Below are positions 10,930 through 22,928 of a stretch of 64,000 nt of DNA, one piece after another. A model generated the notes under the pieces. That model did not search any database and was not told the DNA's origin. It was given only the letters and a program-made list of their open reading frames with translations. Every line of letters starts with the position of its first letter. Position 1 is the stretch's first letter. The translations under genes and the position numbers were made by a program. The DNA comes from Flammulina velutipes (taxonomy: Eukaryota; Basidiomycota; Agaricomycetes; Agaricales; Physalacriaceae), in NCBI GenBank assembly GCA_011800155.1, contig CM022371.1, positions 186,001 to 250,000 of the forward strand, given 5' to 3'.

Positions 10930-12170
10930 TCATGTCTGGAAGTCACCAACTACGCGTCGAGTCTCATCCACTAATATCTTGTTTTTGTCAGAGTCCTCAT
11001 AGAGGGATTCTATCACTTCTCGCTCAGACCATACTTGTGAGTCGGGGTCGTTTGCATTGTATCCAACGGGCGTCAGGGTGTAACGTATTGACAGTGCCGA
11101 AAGGATCCCCCAGTCGGATCTGTAGGCCTTGGATATACCTGGCTTGACATCAGCATACATGCAACAATGTGGAGGATAGTCCTCACCTGTATCAATGACG
11201 ATAATCCTACCCCCACAACGAGAGACTATTCTCTTAAAGCGCGTGTGACCTATAATCATCCTCCGTGTTCCCGTCTTTCGAAACACACCTTCAACCTCCT
11301 CACAGACCTCTTCTTCTGGTCCCTGTGCCCATGCACGATACCACACGGGGCCATTTCCAGAATACAGCTCTCTTTCCTCAGCGGGGGTATCGTCCGGGAG
11401 GCCGGGATATGCGGCAGACGGATGGGGCTCGGGGAGCGGGTTTCGGGTTTGCAGCCTATGCAGTAGTGAGGCGGCAATCTCGTTGATGGCCGTTGGGAAT
11501 GGCGTCAAACGAGAGTAAGACGGCGACAAACCACCGTGTACGAATGACAGGGCGGAATGGGAAAGTTCGCTGTCGTCAACGGAAGAGTTGGATGGGTATG
11601 GTGTGTTCGGTGGTCCAAGAAATGGATGAAGAGGGAGACGTGACGCAGTTACGTAGTTTTCCTTCCAAAATTGGCCAATGAATCCAGCGGTTAGCGTTTT
11701 GAAACGCTCATCGTCAGAGCTGAATACCTTCCGGCGGTCATCATCATGAACGTCTCTCCAGTCACCAATCGTATTCATCCATTCATGGTTGCCCAAGAGA
11801 TTTATCACGATACCACCCTTGGAGTGGGCTTCCTCACGTATCGCGTCCATCATCTCATAAATGTCGATGATCTCTGGACCTCTGTGGTAAACACGTTAGA
11901 TGCCGTAGTATTGGAAAAACTTCAATCACACCTGTCAATAATATCTCCCGTCTGCACAAAGACATCGACTCCATCAGACCATTCATTTTTGGCGTCAAGA
12001 ACTCCCGAAAATCGGAGGACTGTATAGAAGCTCTTGAAGTCGCCATGTAGATCGCCCACTGCAACTATGTGTCGTTCGAAGGGTTTCGGTTTTCTCGGAT
12101 TTTGTGTAGGAGCTGCGTAGGAAGATGCAGCTAATGCTAACAGTGTCAAACGATGGAGAGGCGGAGGCAT
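10930..12170 (-). CDS. Secreted PPP-type (Shewanella-like) phosphatase, paralog A
   Basis: Three exons (12170-11932, 11881-11187, 11138-10930) join in frame to about 380 residues. A signal peptide (MPPPLHRLTLLALAASSYAA) precedes the calcineurin-like metallophosphoesterase fold. Metal and phosphate motifs are complete: GDLHGD, QTGDIIDR, GNHEW, HGGLSPSY and GHTRF, followed by IVIDTG. This motif set fits PPP-family Shewanella-like phosphatases, which hydrolyse phosphate monoesters. Substrate is unknown. Two paralogs with the same intron positions lie at 48.6-49.8 and 51.3-52.5 kb. The start was chosen because it opens the signal peptide and matches the other copies. Confidence 0.85.
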
Positions 12171-12201
12171 TTTTTGTTTCTGCAGATAGTAAGTGCTTTA
12201 T

Positions 12202-12222
12202 AGCAGAAACCTTCCTCGGCCA
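12202..12222 (-). promoter_or_regulatory. Conserved upstream element of phosphatase A
   Basis: Read on the minus strand, 12222-12202 gives TGGCCGAGGAAGGTTTCTGC, just upstream of the start codon. It corresponds to a longer, better preserved element upstream of paralogs B (49864-49900) and C (51220-51253). Conservation between paralog promoters is the only evidence; no binding factor is known. Confidence 0.4.
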
Positions 12223-12329
12223 AGTGTGCTGCTACGAACCACCATCACTGAAACCAAGTAACAGGAGACAACGGTATCTTCCCCCCTACCAAAATCTGAA
12301 AAGCTCCGTCGCTCTGTAACCTGCCCATC

Positions 12330-13560
12330 ACTGATGCAGTAGATCTTTAGATTCCCGGTCAATCCCCACCCAGTGCGTCGTCTTGGAGAAAGGATTCTTG
12401 CGGCGATGGTAGATGCGGCGGAGCAAACAACCCCACCAAACGACTCTGTTCCCCGATGCTGTCCCATTCCGCTCTAGCCGTTTGCGCAACTCGTCGGCAC
12501 CTTTCCCGATGTCGCAAAACCCATTATCCTCTGACGATGACCTCCAGAGGCCAACAAGCATGATAACAAACTGTCGCTGGTCCATAGGAGTGGCCAGGCC
12601 AACTGCAGAGGAGTTGGTAATGGCAGCGTCGTCGTGGGGCTTCGTCTGAAAGTATTCCCAATCGGCGAAGGATGGTAACGAAGGACGGTGAGAGAATTAA
12701 CGCCGAGGACGTAGCTTCCACTCTGGACATGAATGCTCTGGAGTTTTGCGAGGTTGGAGTCCATCGTATGTGACAGACGCTGTTTGTAGCAGAAACATCA
12801 GCCTCGTCCTCATCTTCCGAGTCATCCTCTGTGGAGCGCGACAAATAAAAGTTGACCAGTGCATGACGAGGGGGCGTGGTTGTCTTCTGTTGAGGTGATC
12901 ATTCTTGGGATCGATGGCATCTGCCTTGCCTGGATTTTGAACGTCGTCAAACGCCATCCAAATGACGAGAATGACACCTACCTCCTTTACGAATGCTAGG
13001 ATATCCACGGTCCCCGCAAAGCGCCTTGCGCCCATATTCTTGATCTCCTCCATGTGGAACGCTCACAGCACCGATCAAGGCGTTGAGAACATTGTGGTGC
13101 AAATAATATTCGAGGTTCTTTGACTTGTATATCCTGTAGCCACGGTCAGCTTACATCTCGCTAATGGTATGGAACAGCGTGTACATCTCCAAACGCAGCC
13201 TTGAAATCGTGCATCGTGTAAAACGGCTGTTCGGAGAGGATAAAATCTGGTAGACACGTCAACGACTGGATGGCATGAATAAGTTCTGGACTAACTCCAG
13301 CACCAAAGACGCCGTGATAGATGGCAACAGCGGCTTGAGGGATGAGCGTTTATGTACCATTGGCTGCGGACAGGCGAGGTTCGAAACTTCTTCGTATCCT
13401 TCGTGCTCTCCTCCAAACGCTCCAGTGTGGCACGGAATATTATGGGTCGGGACACATTGGATCTATGATCACGGTAAATAAATTGCTCGAACATAGAGCT
13501 GCAGGACGCACGGTGTAGGCTCAAAGTCATCCAGTCCGACGTCCTTCATCAAGAAGCGGG
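12330..13560 (-). pseudogene. FunK1 kinase relic (N-terminal part only)
   Basis: Fragments in shifting frames match the intact FunK1 protein at 55.3-58.1 kb. They include YHGVFGAGVSPELI (about 13287-13325), KADAIDPK after an intron-like ILVIWMAFDDV (about 12890-12990), an acidic DDSEDEDEAD block (about 12795-12830), and QRQFVIMLVGL with KGADELRKR (about 12480-12590). The order matches the parent. The kinase core (HRDISxxNIM and the following loop) is absent, and several frameshifts and stops separate the pieces. It cannot make an active kinase. Confidence 0.75.
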
Positions 13561-13915
13561 CATGGGAGTACTACCTCCATCGGTGGGGCTTTATCCGGCT
13601 GATTGAACCAGTTTGGCTTGTCTGGCGCTCGAGCAATTGTGCGAGTTTGATTTCGTTGCATGTCGACTTTGTAGGGCAAGTAGAGTGTTCCACTGAAAAC
13701 GTTGTGATGATGGTAAGAGTGAGAAATGCCGGCGGCACGCGCTTTACTTCCAACGCGCGGACCTTCCTCAACCTTGAACCTTCAGTATTACAGTAAGACT
13801 GCATTTTTAGCCGTCAATAAATATTAATGGAGTCGACAGTTCGTACAAATTGGTCCCCAAGATGTACCACTGTACGTATAAGATGATCGCACATTTGTAA
13901 AAAGTCAGCCCAACA
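13561..13915. other. Spacer between FunK1 relic and protease 1
   Basis: About 350 bp without a recognisable gene. A minus-strand frame at 13571-13804 has no clear match. It may include further FunK1 debris. Confidence 0.35.
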
Positions 13916-16900
13916 CTATGCTGGGACGTCAATCCCCACAATCTCACTCAGCCAGCTCTCATAGTCCTCCTCTTTCGACGGATCTCCAGTGACCTTGAGG
14001 ACACGAAGCAGAATCCTATATCTCCCATTGGGAATAATCGTGCCATTAGCAAACATCGGTTCATCTACCGCCAAAAGATTGTATGGGTTTCCATCGATAA
14101 TCTGAACACAATACATAAGTTGGAGCAGCAGAACATCAGACAGAACGTACCTCGGTGTTTCGTGGCCGGTATTGGAAGGACGCAATGGTGCCCACGGCCG
14201 CTGAGGCAATTGATGCTGCCTCAGGAACGAACGATACTTCTCGCCCCTTCAACGATCCGTTCTCGAGGACTGCGTCAGCATCAACGAGCTCGAGATAGAA
14301 CAACGGTGTCCCAAAAACGAATCTAACACAGTCTTAGTGAAAGGAATCCTCAAGAGCGACTACGCACCTGAAAAGAACGGATGGAAAATCTCCCTCAACG
14401 AAAGTATAGTTGGTTGGCTCCCCCTGGACATCACCGTCCGCATTCACTATCGCAGGGAGCACAAATCCCAACAGATGATCAGTATCATCGATAACCTGTT
14501 TATCATACAGAGAAGCCGCGAGACCGAGATAAGTGGCGTGCACTATCTCACTTCCGCTGACAGCTTGGATGAATCCCGAGTAGACGGGGAACGTTGTTGC
14601 GTCGACGTCTTCGGGAGGTGTGATAGTCACGGTGATTGTAGTTGATTCACCAGCACCAAGCGCGAATGAGTCTTGGCTAAATGCTACAGAGGCATAGTCT
14701 GCAGACAAGGGAACTGGGCCGGGAGCAACAAAGATGCTTTGGCTCTCGACGGTAAGAGCTGTACCAGCCGGTACATGTGAGAGGGTGTAGTCTTTGGATT
14801 CCGTTCCAATGTTGCTAATAGTGAGAGTGAAGCTGGAGATAATCACATTAGAATAAAGTCACCGTAGAAAGGCATTCTCTTACGTATCAACTAGGTGAGC
14901 CGTATCATTCATAATAAGTTGCGCAGGGGAGATCGTGGTGTTTGCGTAGATCGCGTCGAATACGTTCACCAAGCCAGCACCTTGCTGAATAACAGTCTGA
15001 AGTGAATCTTCATCGGTATGGCTCACGGGGACAATATGCGCTGTGTTTTGGAAGAGGCTCCGAGCACCCAACGCAACCTCCGAAGATGTCCCTTTGACGG
15101 ACAAAAGGAGGGCAGCAGCGCCAGCCAAAAACGGGGTTGACATACTTCCTCCAGATAGGATGCCTTGGGAGATGTGAGCTGAATGGACACAACCTCGAGT
15201 CATAGATCATACCATAGCTGTCAAGAGGAAGAGTGGACAGTATATGACCACCCGGAGCAGTGATAGCCGGCTTGAAGTAAAAGTCGTTCAAAGGCCCATA
15301 CCTAACAATTCCCAATAAGCACGCATAGCAACATTTGAGTAGGAAAGCAACCGCACATTGAGAACGGTGACATCAATCCACCTGTAGGGATAGTATAGTT
15401 CGTTGCCGCGCCCTCTTGAGGAAAACTGATCGTGATCTTGGCTCCGCTTGCAAATGCCTTGACCAGCTACGAAGAAATCAATATTCTCTACGCATCACAG
15501 TGCATCTCACGTACAAACTCGCCATCGGCAGCTTGGATCGTGGTGGCATGATCGTTTATGCTTCCGGTACCATTGATGGGGGTGAGGCCATTGCCATTAC
15601 TGGTCGAAATGTCAGAAGAGCTACAAGTCAAACGGGAGGGGGCAACCTACTCGTAAACGAACACATATCTTCCTCCTTTGGCTGCGATGTTGGCTAATTT
15701 GGTCACCTCGAATTGTAGATGAGGACGTGACACACAAGCCAACGCGAAATCCTACATATGAGCAAGTACCCCGACGAACCACGGCAAGATAAGGCGAAAG
15801 GTCGGGTGTCGTATCTGGCAGTTCGTTGCAGGCGTCGTCGACAACAGTGGTGTCATTGGAGATAGCATAAATCGGCAATGGTTCGAAAATAGAGAGTGGC
15901 GTGAGACTGTGATAGGTTATAGGATCCCTGTCAACACCACTAACAGTGGCGTTTTGGAGAAGAATTACGGTACTGGAGTATTCATCGTATCAAGTCACCA
16001 AGAGAAACGTACACGGTATACGTACTTGTCAAGACTGGCTACCGATATCACATCGATACCATTTCCTGGAAATGGTGTATACCATGCACCAGATGACCCC
16101 TAGAAGAAAGCCTAAGCATGAAGAAAGTGATATAGACAATACACATCTCACTGTATTGCCAGCTGCTACTGTCACAATCTTGCCTTTCTGGGCAATTCTG
16201 CTTGCCAGGACGGACATAGTTCCTACAGTCCATCCACCTTGCCCGACGAATGAGAGTGTCAAAATATCTTGTCCATCTTCGTAGCCGCGGATCATTGCAT
16301 CGACAAAAACTGGTTGACGGGGTTAAGTAAGAAGAATATGTGTTGGGCTCGGCTTACCTTCATCGGTGCCGGGCCCAGAGCATCCAAATATCCTATAGGC
16401 AGTGATAGATGCTTTGTACGCTATGCCACTGATCGAGTATGGATTGTCGGGATCTGCGCCAATTATGCCCTGGAAAAATCAGTAAATCAGCTGTTTAAAT
16501 ATAACAGTGGCTTACCGCAACATGTGTTCCATGACCTTGGTTCATGCAAATGAGTTCACAGTCCTCGCTCGGAAAAGAAACTCACCTCTACACTGGTCCA
16601 GGGGGTCAGAATCAGGGACCGGCTCGTTGGTACCTAATGGGAGGTCATCTCCAATAGTGCTTAACTTTGTTGCACCCGCCTTACCTATATAATCATCTCC
16701 CACAAAGTCGTATACTCCAACGACCTTGAATCCCTCGCCGAATCCACCTCCAAGAGCAGGATGTGTGTAATCAATACCTGACCATACTTTCAGTCAACGG
16801 GACCGATCGCACTCCCCATGCACGCACCTGTGTCCAAACTGCGGAAGTCTTGAGTGAGCGGGTATCACACGAAAAGACGACCGACTCACATCCCAATCTT

Positions 16901-17637
16901 GATTCCCGCGCCGTAGATTCCTTTCGCATGGAGTTTATCGACACCCTGAATGAATTGTTAGGTGAACGGATGATCAACGAGTAGGTCGAATTAACCGTGA
17001 GGATGTGTGTGGTTTGGGCGACGGTACCCGCACCTTCAGTCGAAGCATTTTGCAGTTTGATTGGCCTACATGTAACCTTAGGATCTTATTTCAAGGGAAG
17101 CGTGACAACATACGGAGGCCCGGGATATAGGATAACAGGGCGAATACTCATAATGCCCGTGTTCGCTTTGATTGCTTCAACATCCTATATTTCGAGAAAT
17201 GAATTTAAACCTGCGAAGAATGGCAGTGCAAACCTCGGCCGACTATAGAGAGTAATATTAACGGAATTTCGTGGAGCAGATTCAAGCTCGACTTACGTTC
17301 AGAGTAACCGAAGCGCCCACAAAGATCTCTGAGTCGAATTCCTTGTTGACCTTATAGCCGATGCCTCTCTCTTCGAGATACCCGTAGAGCTTTTTGTGAG
17401 CCTATAGAACGCAAGGAAGTTAGCGACTGACGGAACGGATTAAATGCAAATCCATACGGTAGCGTCAGATAATTCGCGCTTTGTGGGTATCTTCGAAGCG
17501 TCGGTGACTTCAATGATGTATCTGTTTGGAAGAGTGGGAAATGTCGACACGCGCTCAACGTCGGAGAGAGTAAAAGCGGAACATAGACTGGCCAAGAGGA
17601 AAGGTAGAAGAACGGCCGCGGAAGATGGTAGCTTCAT
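13916..17637 (-). CDS. Secreted subtilisin-like serine protease (S8), copy 1
   Basis: A many-exon minus-strand gene whose exons I could chain in frame through nearly all introns. The start MKLPSSAAVLLPFLLASLCS is a signal peptide. A propeptide (RYIIEVTDASKIPTKREL) follows. The catalytic triad is visible: Asp in ILDTGIDYTHPALGGGFG, His in GHGTHVAGIIGAD and Ser in GGSMSTPFLAG, where GGS replaces the usual GTS. VTVAAGN carries the oxyanion Asn. A PA-like insert (PIYAISNDTTVVDDACNELP…VVRRGTCSYV) and a C-terminal Fn3/DUF1034-like region (FTLTISNIG…) fit the fungal minor extracellular protease (vpr) type. It ends SEIVGIDVPA. It probably acts outside the cell on proteins. A paralog with the same structure lies at 36.9-40.6 kb. 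Confidence 0.85.
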
Positions 17638-18868
17638 TGCGTCCAGGTGTTTGTGTCGAAAAGACAGGAAGCCTTTATACCGTTCTTCGGGCAACAATTA
17701 AGTCTCGATGAGATACGCGGGTTGGGTATGCTACCATTTTAAGTCCCATATTATCCCACTGCAATCTTGAGAAGCGCCACGACGCTACCTGAACACAAGG
17801 GTATCGAAAATGTGGCTGAGCTTCCAGAGAGGAACTCACCTCCCATTGGCCTCGCATGTCCGAGTCGGAAGATTCTCATAGCGATGGCTGCCATTATTGA
17901 TCAGTCGATAATGGTTACGTTGACGGAGAACATCAAGCTGGCTCTATATCCGGAATCCTTCGCTTCGAGCGCTGTTTGCAGCCCCCTGGCTGTGACATCG
18001 AGGATACCAGCGGGCCCAAGAACGAAAGGATGACCAAGTCAGTTATGTGAGCAGAAGAAAATCATAGAGCGGCTTGACAATGGGCGCATGCAATAGCACA
18101 GGCAATGAAAGAGCGAAAGAGAGAAGCGATGTGGCACGTGTCCGTGTTCCCTGGGCTCTGATCATCGGCTTTATCGGACGAAAGACTACGCCACTTCTCA
18201 ACATGTCGTGCTCGACCGTAGATTGGGGGTGTTTCAACGAGATGGGCGACGAGAAGATAATTTTTTCAATGCGGACAATAATTCTGGATGTCAAGGCTGT
18301 TGACACTGTATGTGGTTATACACGAGATATGGGGGACAACAGTACCAATTCGAGGCCTCGCAACTAGAAAGTCCTTCTACGCGTTATCTGCGTCGAGAAG
18401 CCTCTGGATGTCCGCCCGCTCTCTATCATGGGGAGGCGTGTTCGTTTTCTAAAGTTGCTCTACATTCGTCAGAGCCGCTTCAGCAATCACAGGTTTCCGG
18501 GGAAATTTTTCGGCAACGCCAGTCTGCGACACAGAATAGTCATTCATACTGTATACCTCGTTGTTTAACGAGAAAATATCAAGAGCTTTGGACGGTAACT
18601 TACCAGAATCGCGTTGAATGTCTAATTGCAAGTTCAAGTTGACGGAAAGAGCCTGAGAGCGTACGGTCACGCGACTCACGCCACCGTGACGAAGTTCCTT
18701 AGCCTGGAGATCCCTGCTCGAAAAAGTTCGTTGGAACTCACTTATATAGAAGTTCCTTGGTAATCATTGCTGCCTTGCATAAATTGTTCTTCGAGTGTTA
18801 GGTACACAAATAAAGGTATATTCGTAGCATTATATGAAGCGAATAAAGTAAAGCAACCAGTCCAAAGG
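17638..18868. other. Protease 1 upstream region with duplicated promoter blocks
   Basis: The first 170 bp (to about 17870) match the promoter side of protease 2 (40690-40810), including TTATCCCACTGCAAT and CATTGGCCTCGCATGTCCGAG. A further block at 18075-18185 belongs to the dispersed GTGGCACGTGTCCGTGTTC repeat. From 18300 to 18868 I see no convincing gene; a minus-strand frame at 18449-18679 starts with an LNLQLDI stretch but is too short to place. Confidence 0.5.
18075..18185. repeat. Dispersed CACGTG-containing promoter-type repeat, copy 1
   Basis: The block ATAGCACAGGCAATGAAAGAGCGAA…GTGGCACGTGTCCGTGTTC recurs at 52695-52800 and 58175-58270, and in decayed form at 41005-41085. At 58.2 kb it forms the promoter of the intact FunK1 gene, so this copy is probably a stray FunK1-type promoter fragment. 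It contains a palindromic CACGTG. Confidence 0.6.
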
Positions 18869-20521
18869 TCAAGAGGGTTTCCCGATCATGCCACTTACAA
18901 TGTCATGTGCCGCAAACGCCTCCAACACGTCCGCCTCAATACCGAGCGCCCCATCGAACATAACAGATTCCAACTTGGTAACACCTCCTACATCCTGCAA
19001 ACGAGACTCCACCATACGATTCATCATATCCGACGCAGTGATCATATGAGGTGAGCCCATAGTCAAACGCCTCAGCTGCGGCACAAGAACGTTCCTTCCC
19101 TCCTCCACCCGCAGGATCTCAAACACCCCATCCATACTTTCCTCCCCAATAAGCGTCACCGTCAGACTCTCCAAATCCGGGACACTTTCCAACAATTCCC
19201 GAAGTCCCGTCATTCCTTTCAAGACAGTTATACCCAAATAATTCAATCCCGGTCCAGTGGGCAGCGTAAGCGCCTCCAGCGATCCCTCCACCTCTGGTGC
19301 GACGTGATCCAGATAATAGTCCGCATCCATCCGGCGCACGGTGCGGAACACATCTTCGAGATGGTGGCACACCAATAGCCAATCTACCGCCGGGCAGCGC
19401 AGAGCGCGGAGAAGGGAAGCGACGTTGCCTTTGTAGCTAAGCTCGAGCGTGGTGAGCGTGGCGCTCTCCAGCAAAAGCGACTCAATCGGTGCCTCCGGCC
19501 CCGTCACAGTGAGCGAAGCACTCTCCACTTGAGTCATAGATGGAAAAACCGCGACGAGTTCGGCGAGGGTGGCGACTTTTATGTTTACGTCGGTGAGTTG
19601 GTGCCACGGGAGGGAGACGTATTTCTGACAATCGGAAAGGGAGGTCTCGATGGAAATATCGTGGAGCTTGGGCGCCGACATGAATCCGAGGAAAGGCTGA
19701 TCCAGATCCTCGTTGTCGTACCGATATGAGCTGGGCTTGTGAATAGCGAGGTGCACACACTCCAGCAAGTCAAAATCTGTCTCGGCATAGTTGAGAGCGG
19801 GGAGGGATACGGGTTTGATACCGAGTACGAGTTCGGACCAGCGATGGCGGTTGAGGAAGAGTTCAGTGAGGGAATGTGAGCTTTTGATCCATGAATTGTC
19901 GTCAAGTAGGGTAATGTTGAGTGGTAGGTTATTGGATCGAGAGATGAAGAGACGCATCAGGACGGAGGAAGGGAAAGACGACATGGATTGGGTGAGCCTG
20001 AGATTGACGTCGGACCACATACGGGGAGAAGATAGAAGGAGGTTGCGCCATCGGCTGCATACATGGGAAAAGACCCATAGGGGATGCTGTTTCGAAATGC
20101 TGTCCGTGAACTTGACCTTGCGCACTTGTCTGAATGGCATCTCGTAGTAGTTGACCTCATTCACGACAAGTGAGAGGATTTCATGGAGCGTTTCGGTTGG
20201 TAAGTCGCGAATGGGATGCAAGACGAGTTTCATGCGCGAGACCTGCTCGAGCGTGCGTGATTCCTCGGCCTCTAGCTTGCGCAGGTCTTCCAGGAGTTCG
20301 GCGCGCTTGGACGCGAGGCGGCGCTGGTGGTATTCATGGGTAGCCAGAACACTGGCAATTTGGGTACGTTCGGTGTCGTGCAGGGGGGAATTTGTGAGGT
20401 TGAGACGGTCTATTCCAGACTGCACATCAATTTCGACCGAAGGGCGTTGGTCGATGAGTAAATCGACTTGTGATTTTCCGCAATATGAGCAAGTTATGCC
20501 ACACGACGAGCATGTCTGCAT
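18869..20521 (-). CDS. F-box protein with leucine-rich C-terminus, paralog 1
   Basis: A single open frame of 550 residues. The N-terminus has a small cysteine cluster (CSSCGITCSYCGKS), then a coiled-coil-like segment (about residues 65-95), then the F-box-like motif HPIRDLPTETLHEILSLV with HPLWVFSHVCSRWRNLLLS. The rest is leucine-rich and LRR-like without a strict repeat. Family knowledge: such proteins are hugely expanded in Agaricomycetes and are thought to recruit substrates to SCF ubiquitin ligases. The lack of introns and the shared layout with the gene at 20790-22415 point to local duplication; the two have diverged strongly. Confidence 0.8.
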   Translation of the reverse strand: MQTCSSCGITCSYCGKSQVDLLIDQRPSVEIDVQSGIDRLNLTNSPLHDTERTQIASVLATHEYHQRRLASKRAELLEDLRKLEAEESRTLEQVSRMKLVLHPIRDLPTETLHEILSLVVNEVNYYEMPFRQVRKVKFTDSISKQHPLWVFSHVCSRWRNLLLSSPRMWSDVNLRLTQSMSSFPSSVLMRLFISRSNNLPLNITLLDDNSWIKSSHSLTELFLNRHRWSELVLGIKPVSLPALNYAETDFDLLECVHLAIHKPSSYRYDNEDLDQPFLGFMSAPKLHDISIETSLSDCQKYVSLPWHQLTDVNIKVATLAELVAVFPSMTQVESASLTVTGPEAPIESLLLESATLTTLELSYKGNVASLLRALRCPAVDWLLVCHHLEDVFRTVRRMDADYYLDHVAPEVEGSLEALTLPTGPGLNYLGITVLKGMTGLRELLESVPDLESLTVTLIGEESMDGVFEILRVEEGRNVLVPQLRRLTMGSPHMITASDMMNRMVESRLQDVGGVTKLESVMFDGALGIEADVLEAFAAHDIVSGMIGKPS

Positions 20522-20789
20522 GGGGGCTGTGTTATTCTATCAGATGGAACGTCATTCCAGTCGAAATGAGATGCTACCGTGCATAGATTCGTAGTCTGTG
20601 GTTCGAGAACAAGGGAAGTAGACGGTGGTCGACAGAGGGGTCGCTGTCACGTCACATACACGATCACGCGCCTTTACCCTGCGTGACCTCATTGCGAAAG
20701 TCCAAGTCATTAGCATGCACGTTGAGTGAGTAGTAACGATATAATAAATATGTTTCTACGAATAAAAATATTCGATACATGCGAGAACG

Positions 20790-22415
20790 TTACTCAGAGA
20801 ATGCCACAATCTCTCCAGACATTCCATCTTCCACGAACATGTTAAACGCCTCCAGCACCGGAACCGGAGGTTCCCTGACTCCCCTCACCACTACATCTGC
20901 CAGCCCACTTCGCCTCCGCTCAATCATCATCGTCAACAACGGTGAGACTTCCAAACTCCCGAACCGCCCGAAAATGACCAAGCTGGTCATGACAGGAATG
21001 AGCTCCGAGTTGAGCACGGAGCAAAGCTCGTCCGTGGAGCCGCTTCCTAACAGTCCCACTGAGAGCCTCTGAAGCCGGGGCGTGCTTCCAAGGAGAGCAC
21101 GGAGACCTTGATATGCAGGCTCCCCATCCGTATGAGCCAGCGTCACATGCAAGCTTCGCAGGTTGGCCCCAGTAGTGACATCCAGTGCGCCAAATATACG
21201 CATACCCTCTGAATGTTGGTCCCATTCTCTCCCCTCATCGCAATTGTGTGCCAGCGTAAACTCCTCCAGTGCTGGCAGCCGCAAAGCACCAATGAGGTCC
21301 CGCACACCGTCATTGTACTCCAGGGTTAGAGATCGCAAGATATTGCTCTCAATAGGCACGATCGGGAGCCTCAGAATCAACGTTAAACGCAGTTCCATGG
21401 ATGTAGCGTTCGGTAGTGTTTCGAAAAATCCTGCCAGATGGCCCCGGACGATATCATGGCTTTCCACCACCACGTCCGTCAGCTGGTCCAACGGAAGTTC
21501 GACGTATAAACAGAAGTCAGACCACGACCTCTCAACGCGTACGCGTCTGAGCTTTGGGGCATCCTTGAAACCGGTGAAAGCATCTGGGAACAGATCTAGA
21601 GAATTGTGCGAGCCGTCAGAGTCCGAATCGAGAGCGTAGATTCTTCTGTAAGGTAAGATTGATATACGCACGCTCTCAAGAAGAGATAGCTCCTTGGGCC
21701 CGTATGCAAGGGCCTTGAACGCGTCTGTTCTTTTTGAGCAGGTGAATGTCAGATGCTGCCATCTATGACGCTGCAGCAAGAGCTCCGATAGAGACTGGGA
21801 GGCGCCGAGTTTTGTGTTACTGTCGTAGATAGAAACATGAAGGGGAGTTTGTCGGGAGCGGGTGATGAAGAGACTGAGAAGGAAAGATGAAGCGAACGAG
21901 CTGAGGGCGCCCTTTGAGAGGTTGATGTGGATATAGGACCAGAGACGGGGTTGAGAGAGAATGTGGTCGCGCCATTGTCTGGAGACCTGCGAGAATACCC
22001 AGAGTGGATGTTTCTTGACGTTGAGGCTGCCAATGAGGGTGTTGGTGGGTGGGGAGTCAGTGAGGAAGGGTGCGAGGATGACGTCGTCAATCAAAGGAGA
22101 GAGAATCTCGTGGAGTGTTTCGTTGGGAAGGTTCCGAATAGGATGAAGAACAGTCTTCATCATCTCGGTCCGTTCAAGCAGGGCAATCCCCTCTACTTGG
22201 ACTTCCTTCATGGCAGCCTTCAATTCGCTGTGCCGAACGAGGAGGGAATCCTTGTAAACAGTATCCGCCTCGAGGAGCAGTTGGATTTGAGATTTTTCTA
22301 TCTCCTGAGGCGCCGTGTTCGTTTTCGCAAGTTGTTCAATTCTGGAAAGAGCCACAGGCTCGATAAGTGGTCTATGGGCGAAGAGTTCGGCATTTTTGCT
22401 GGCTTCAGATGTCAT
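20790..22415 (-). CDS. F-box protein with leucine-rich C-terminus, paralog 2
   Basis: A single-exon frame of 541 residues starting MTSEASKNAELFAHRPL. It lacks the N-terminal cysteine cluster of its neighbour but has the same coiled-coil stretch followed by HPIRNLPNETLHEILSPL and HPLWVFSQVSRQWRDHIL, then a leucine-rich tail. It is probably an SCF substrate adaptor by family. It lies in the same orientation as paralog 1, about 270 bp away, consistent with tandem duplication. Confidence 0.8.
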   Translation of the reverse strand: MTSEASKNAELFAHRPLIEPVALSRIEQLAKTNTAPQEIEKSQIQLLLEADTVYKDSLLVRHSELKAAMKEVQVEGIALLERTEMMKTVLHPIRNLPNETLHEILSPLIDDVILAPFLTDSPPTNTLIGSLNVKKHPLWVFSQVSRQWRDHILSQPRLWSYIHINLSKGALSSFASSFLLSLFITRSRQTPLHVSIYDSNTKLGASQSLSELLLQRHRWQHLTFTCSKRTDAFKALAYGPKELSLLESVRISILPYRRIYALDSDSDGSHNSLDLFPDAFTGFKDAPKLRRVRVERSWSDFCLYVELPLDQLTDVVVESHDIVRGHLAGFFETLPNATSMELRLTLILRLPIVPIESNILRSLTLEYNDGVRDLIGALRLPALEEFTLAHNCDEGREWDQHSEGMRIFGALDVTTGANLRSLHVTLAHTDGEPAYQGLRALLGSTPRLQRLSVGLLGSGSTDELCSVLNSELIPVMTSLVIFGRFGSLEVSPLLTMMIERRRSGLADVVVRGVREPPVPVLEAFNMFVEDGMSGEIVAFSE

Positions 22416-22928
22416 TGGTGAGAAATGTGTCTTGAAATTGGTGAGAATTGTTTTTTCTATGAGCTAAATGCGAGACTTCTTACAATAGCGCGTCCTGTGT
22501 GTTGCAAAATCGGGTCGTGGCAGTCGTTTACGAACCGTGTTTAGGAGAACCCTGACCGGCTTCCCGGCCCGTATTCTTTCCTTGCTAAGTTACTACCCGT
22601 TTCGCAGCGCGTCTATATTGCTCAGAATGTACGTACTGGATTTATTGCGGTTCCGTTAACGAAAAAGCTATTTGAGCTCTTTGTGCTGATGACTTTCCTA
22701 TGATTAGACAAAGCCGTCCTATGTATAGGCGCTTGGACACCATCATCTTCGAATTCGTTGATATCGGTCTCGCTCATATGGTCTGCGGCGGTTCAACGAT
22801 GGGAACACTGCATTTGGGTCGCTCTCCATATCCGGATCATCCCCTCAACGTCATAACAGCGGCGCGTTCCAGGTCTTGCCTATAAAGAATCGACGTCTCT
22901 TGTTCTTTCTTGTTCTTCATCCTCGACC
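22416..22928. other. Divergent promoter region between F-box 2 and the SDR gene
   Basis: About 510 bp separating divergent genes. A TATA-like TATAAAGAA lies at 22879-22887, about 45 bp upstream of the SDR start. No other feature seen. Confidence 0.45.
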
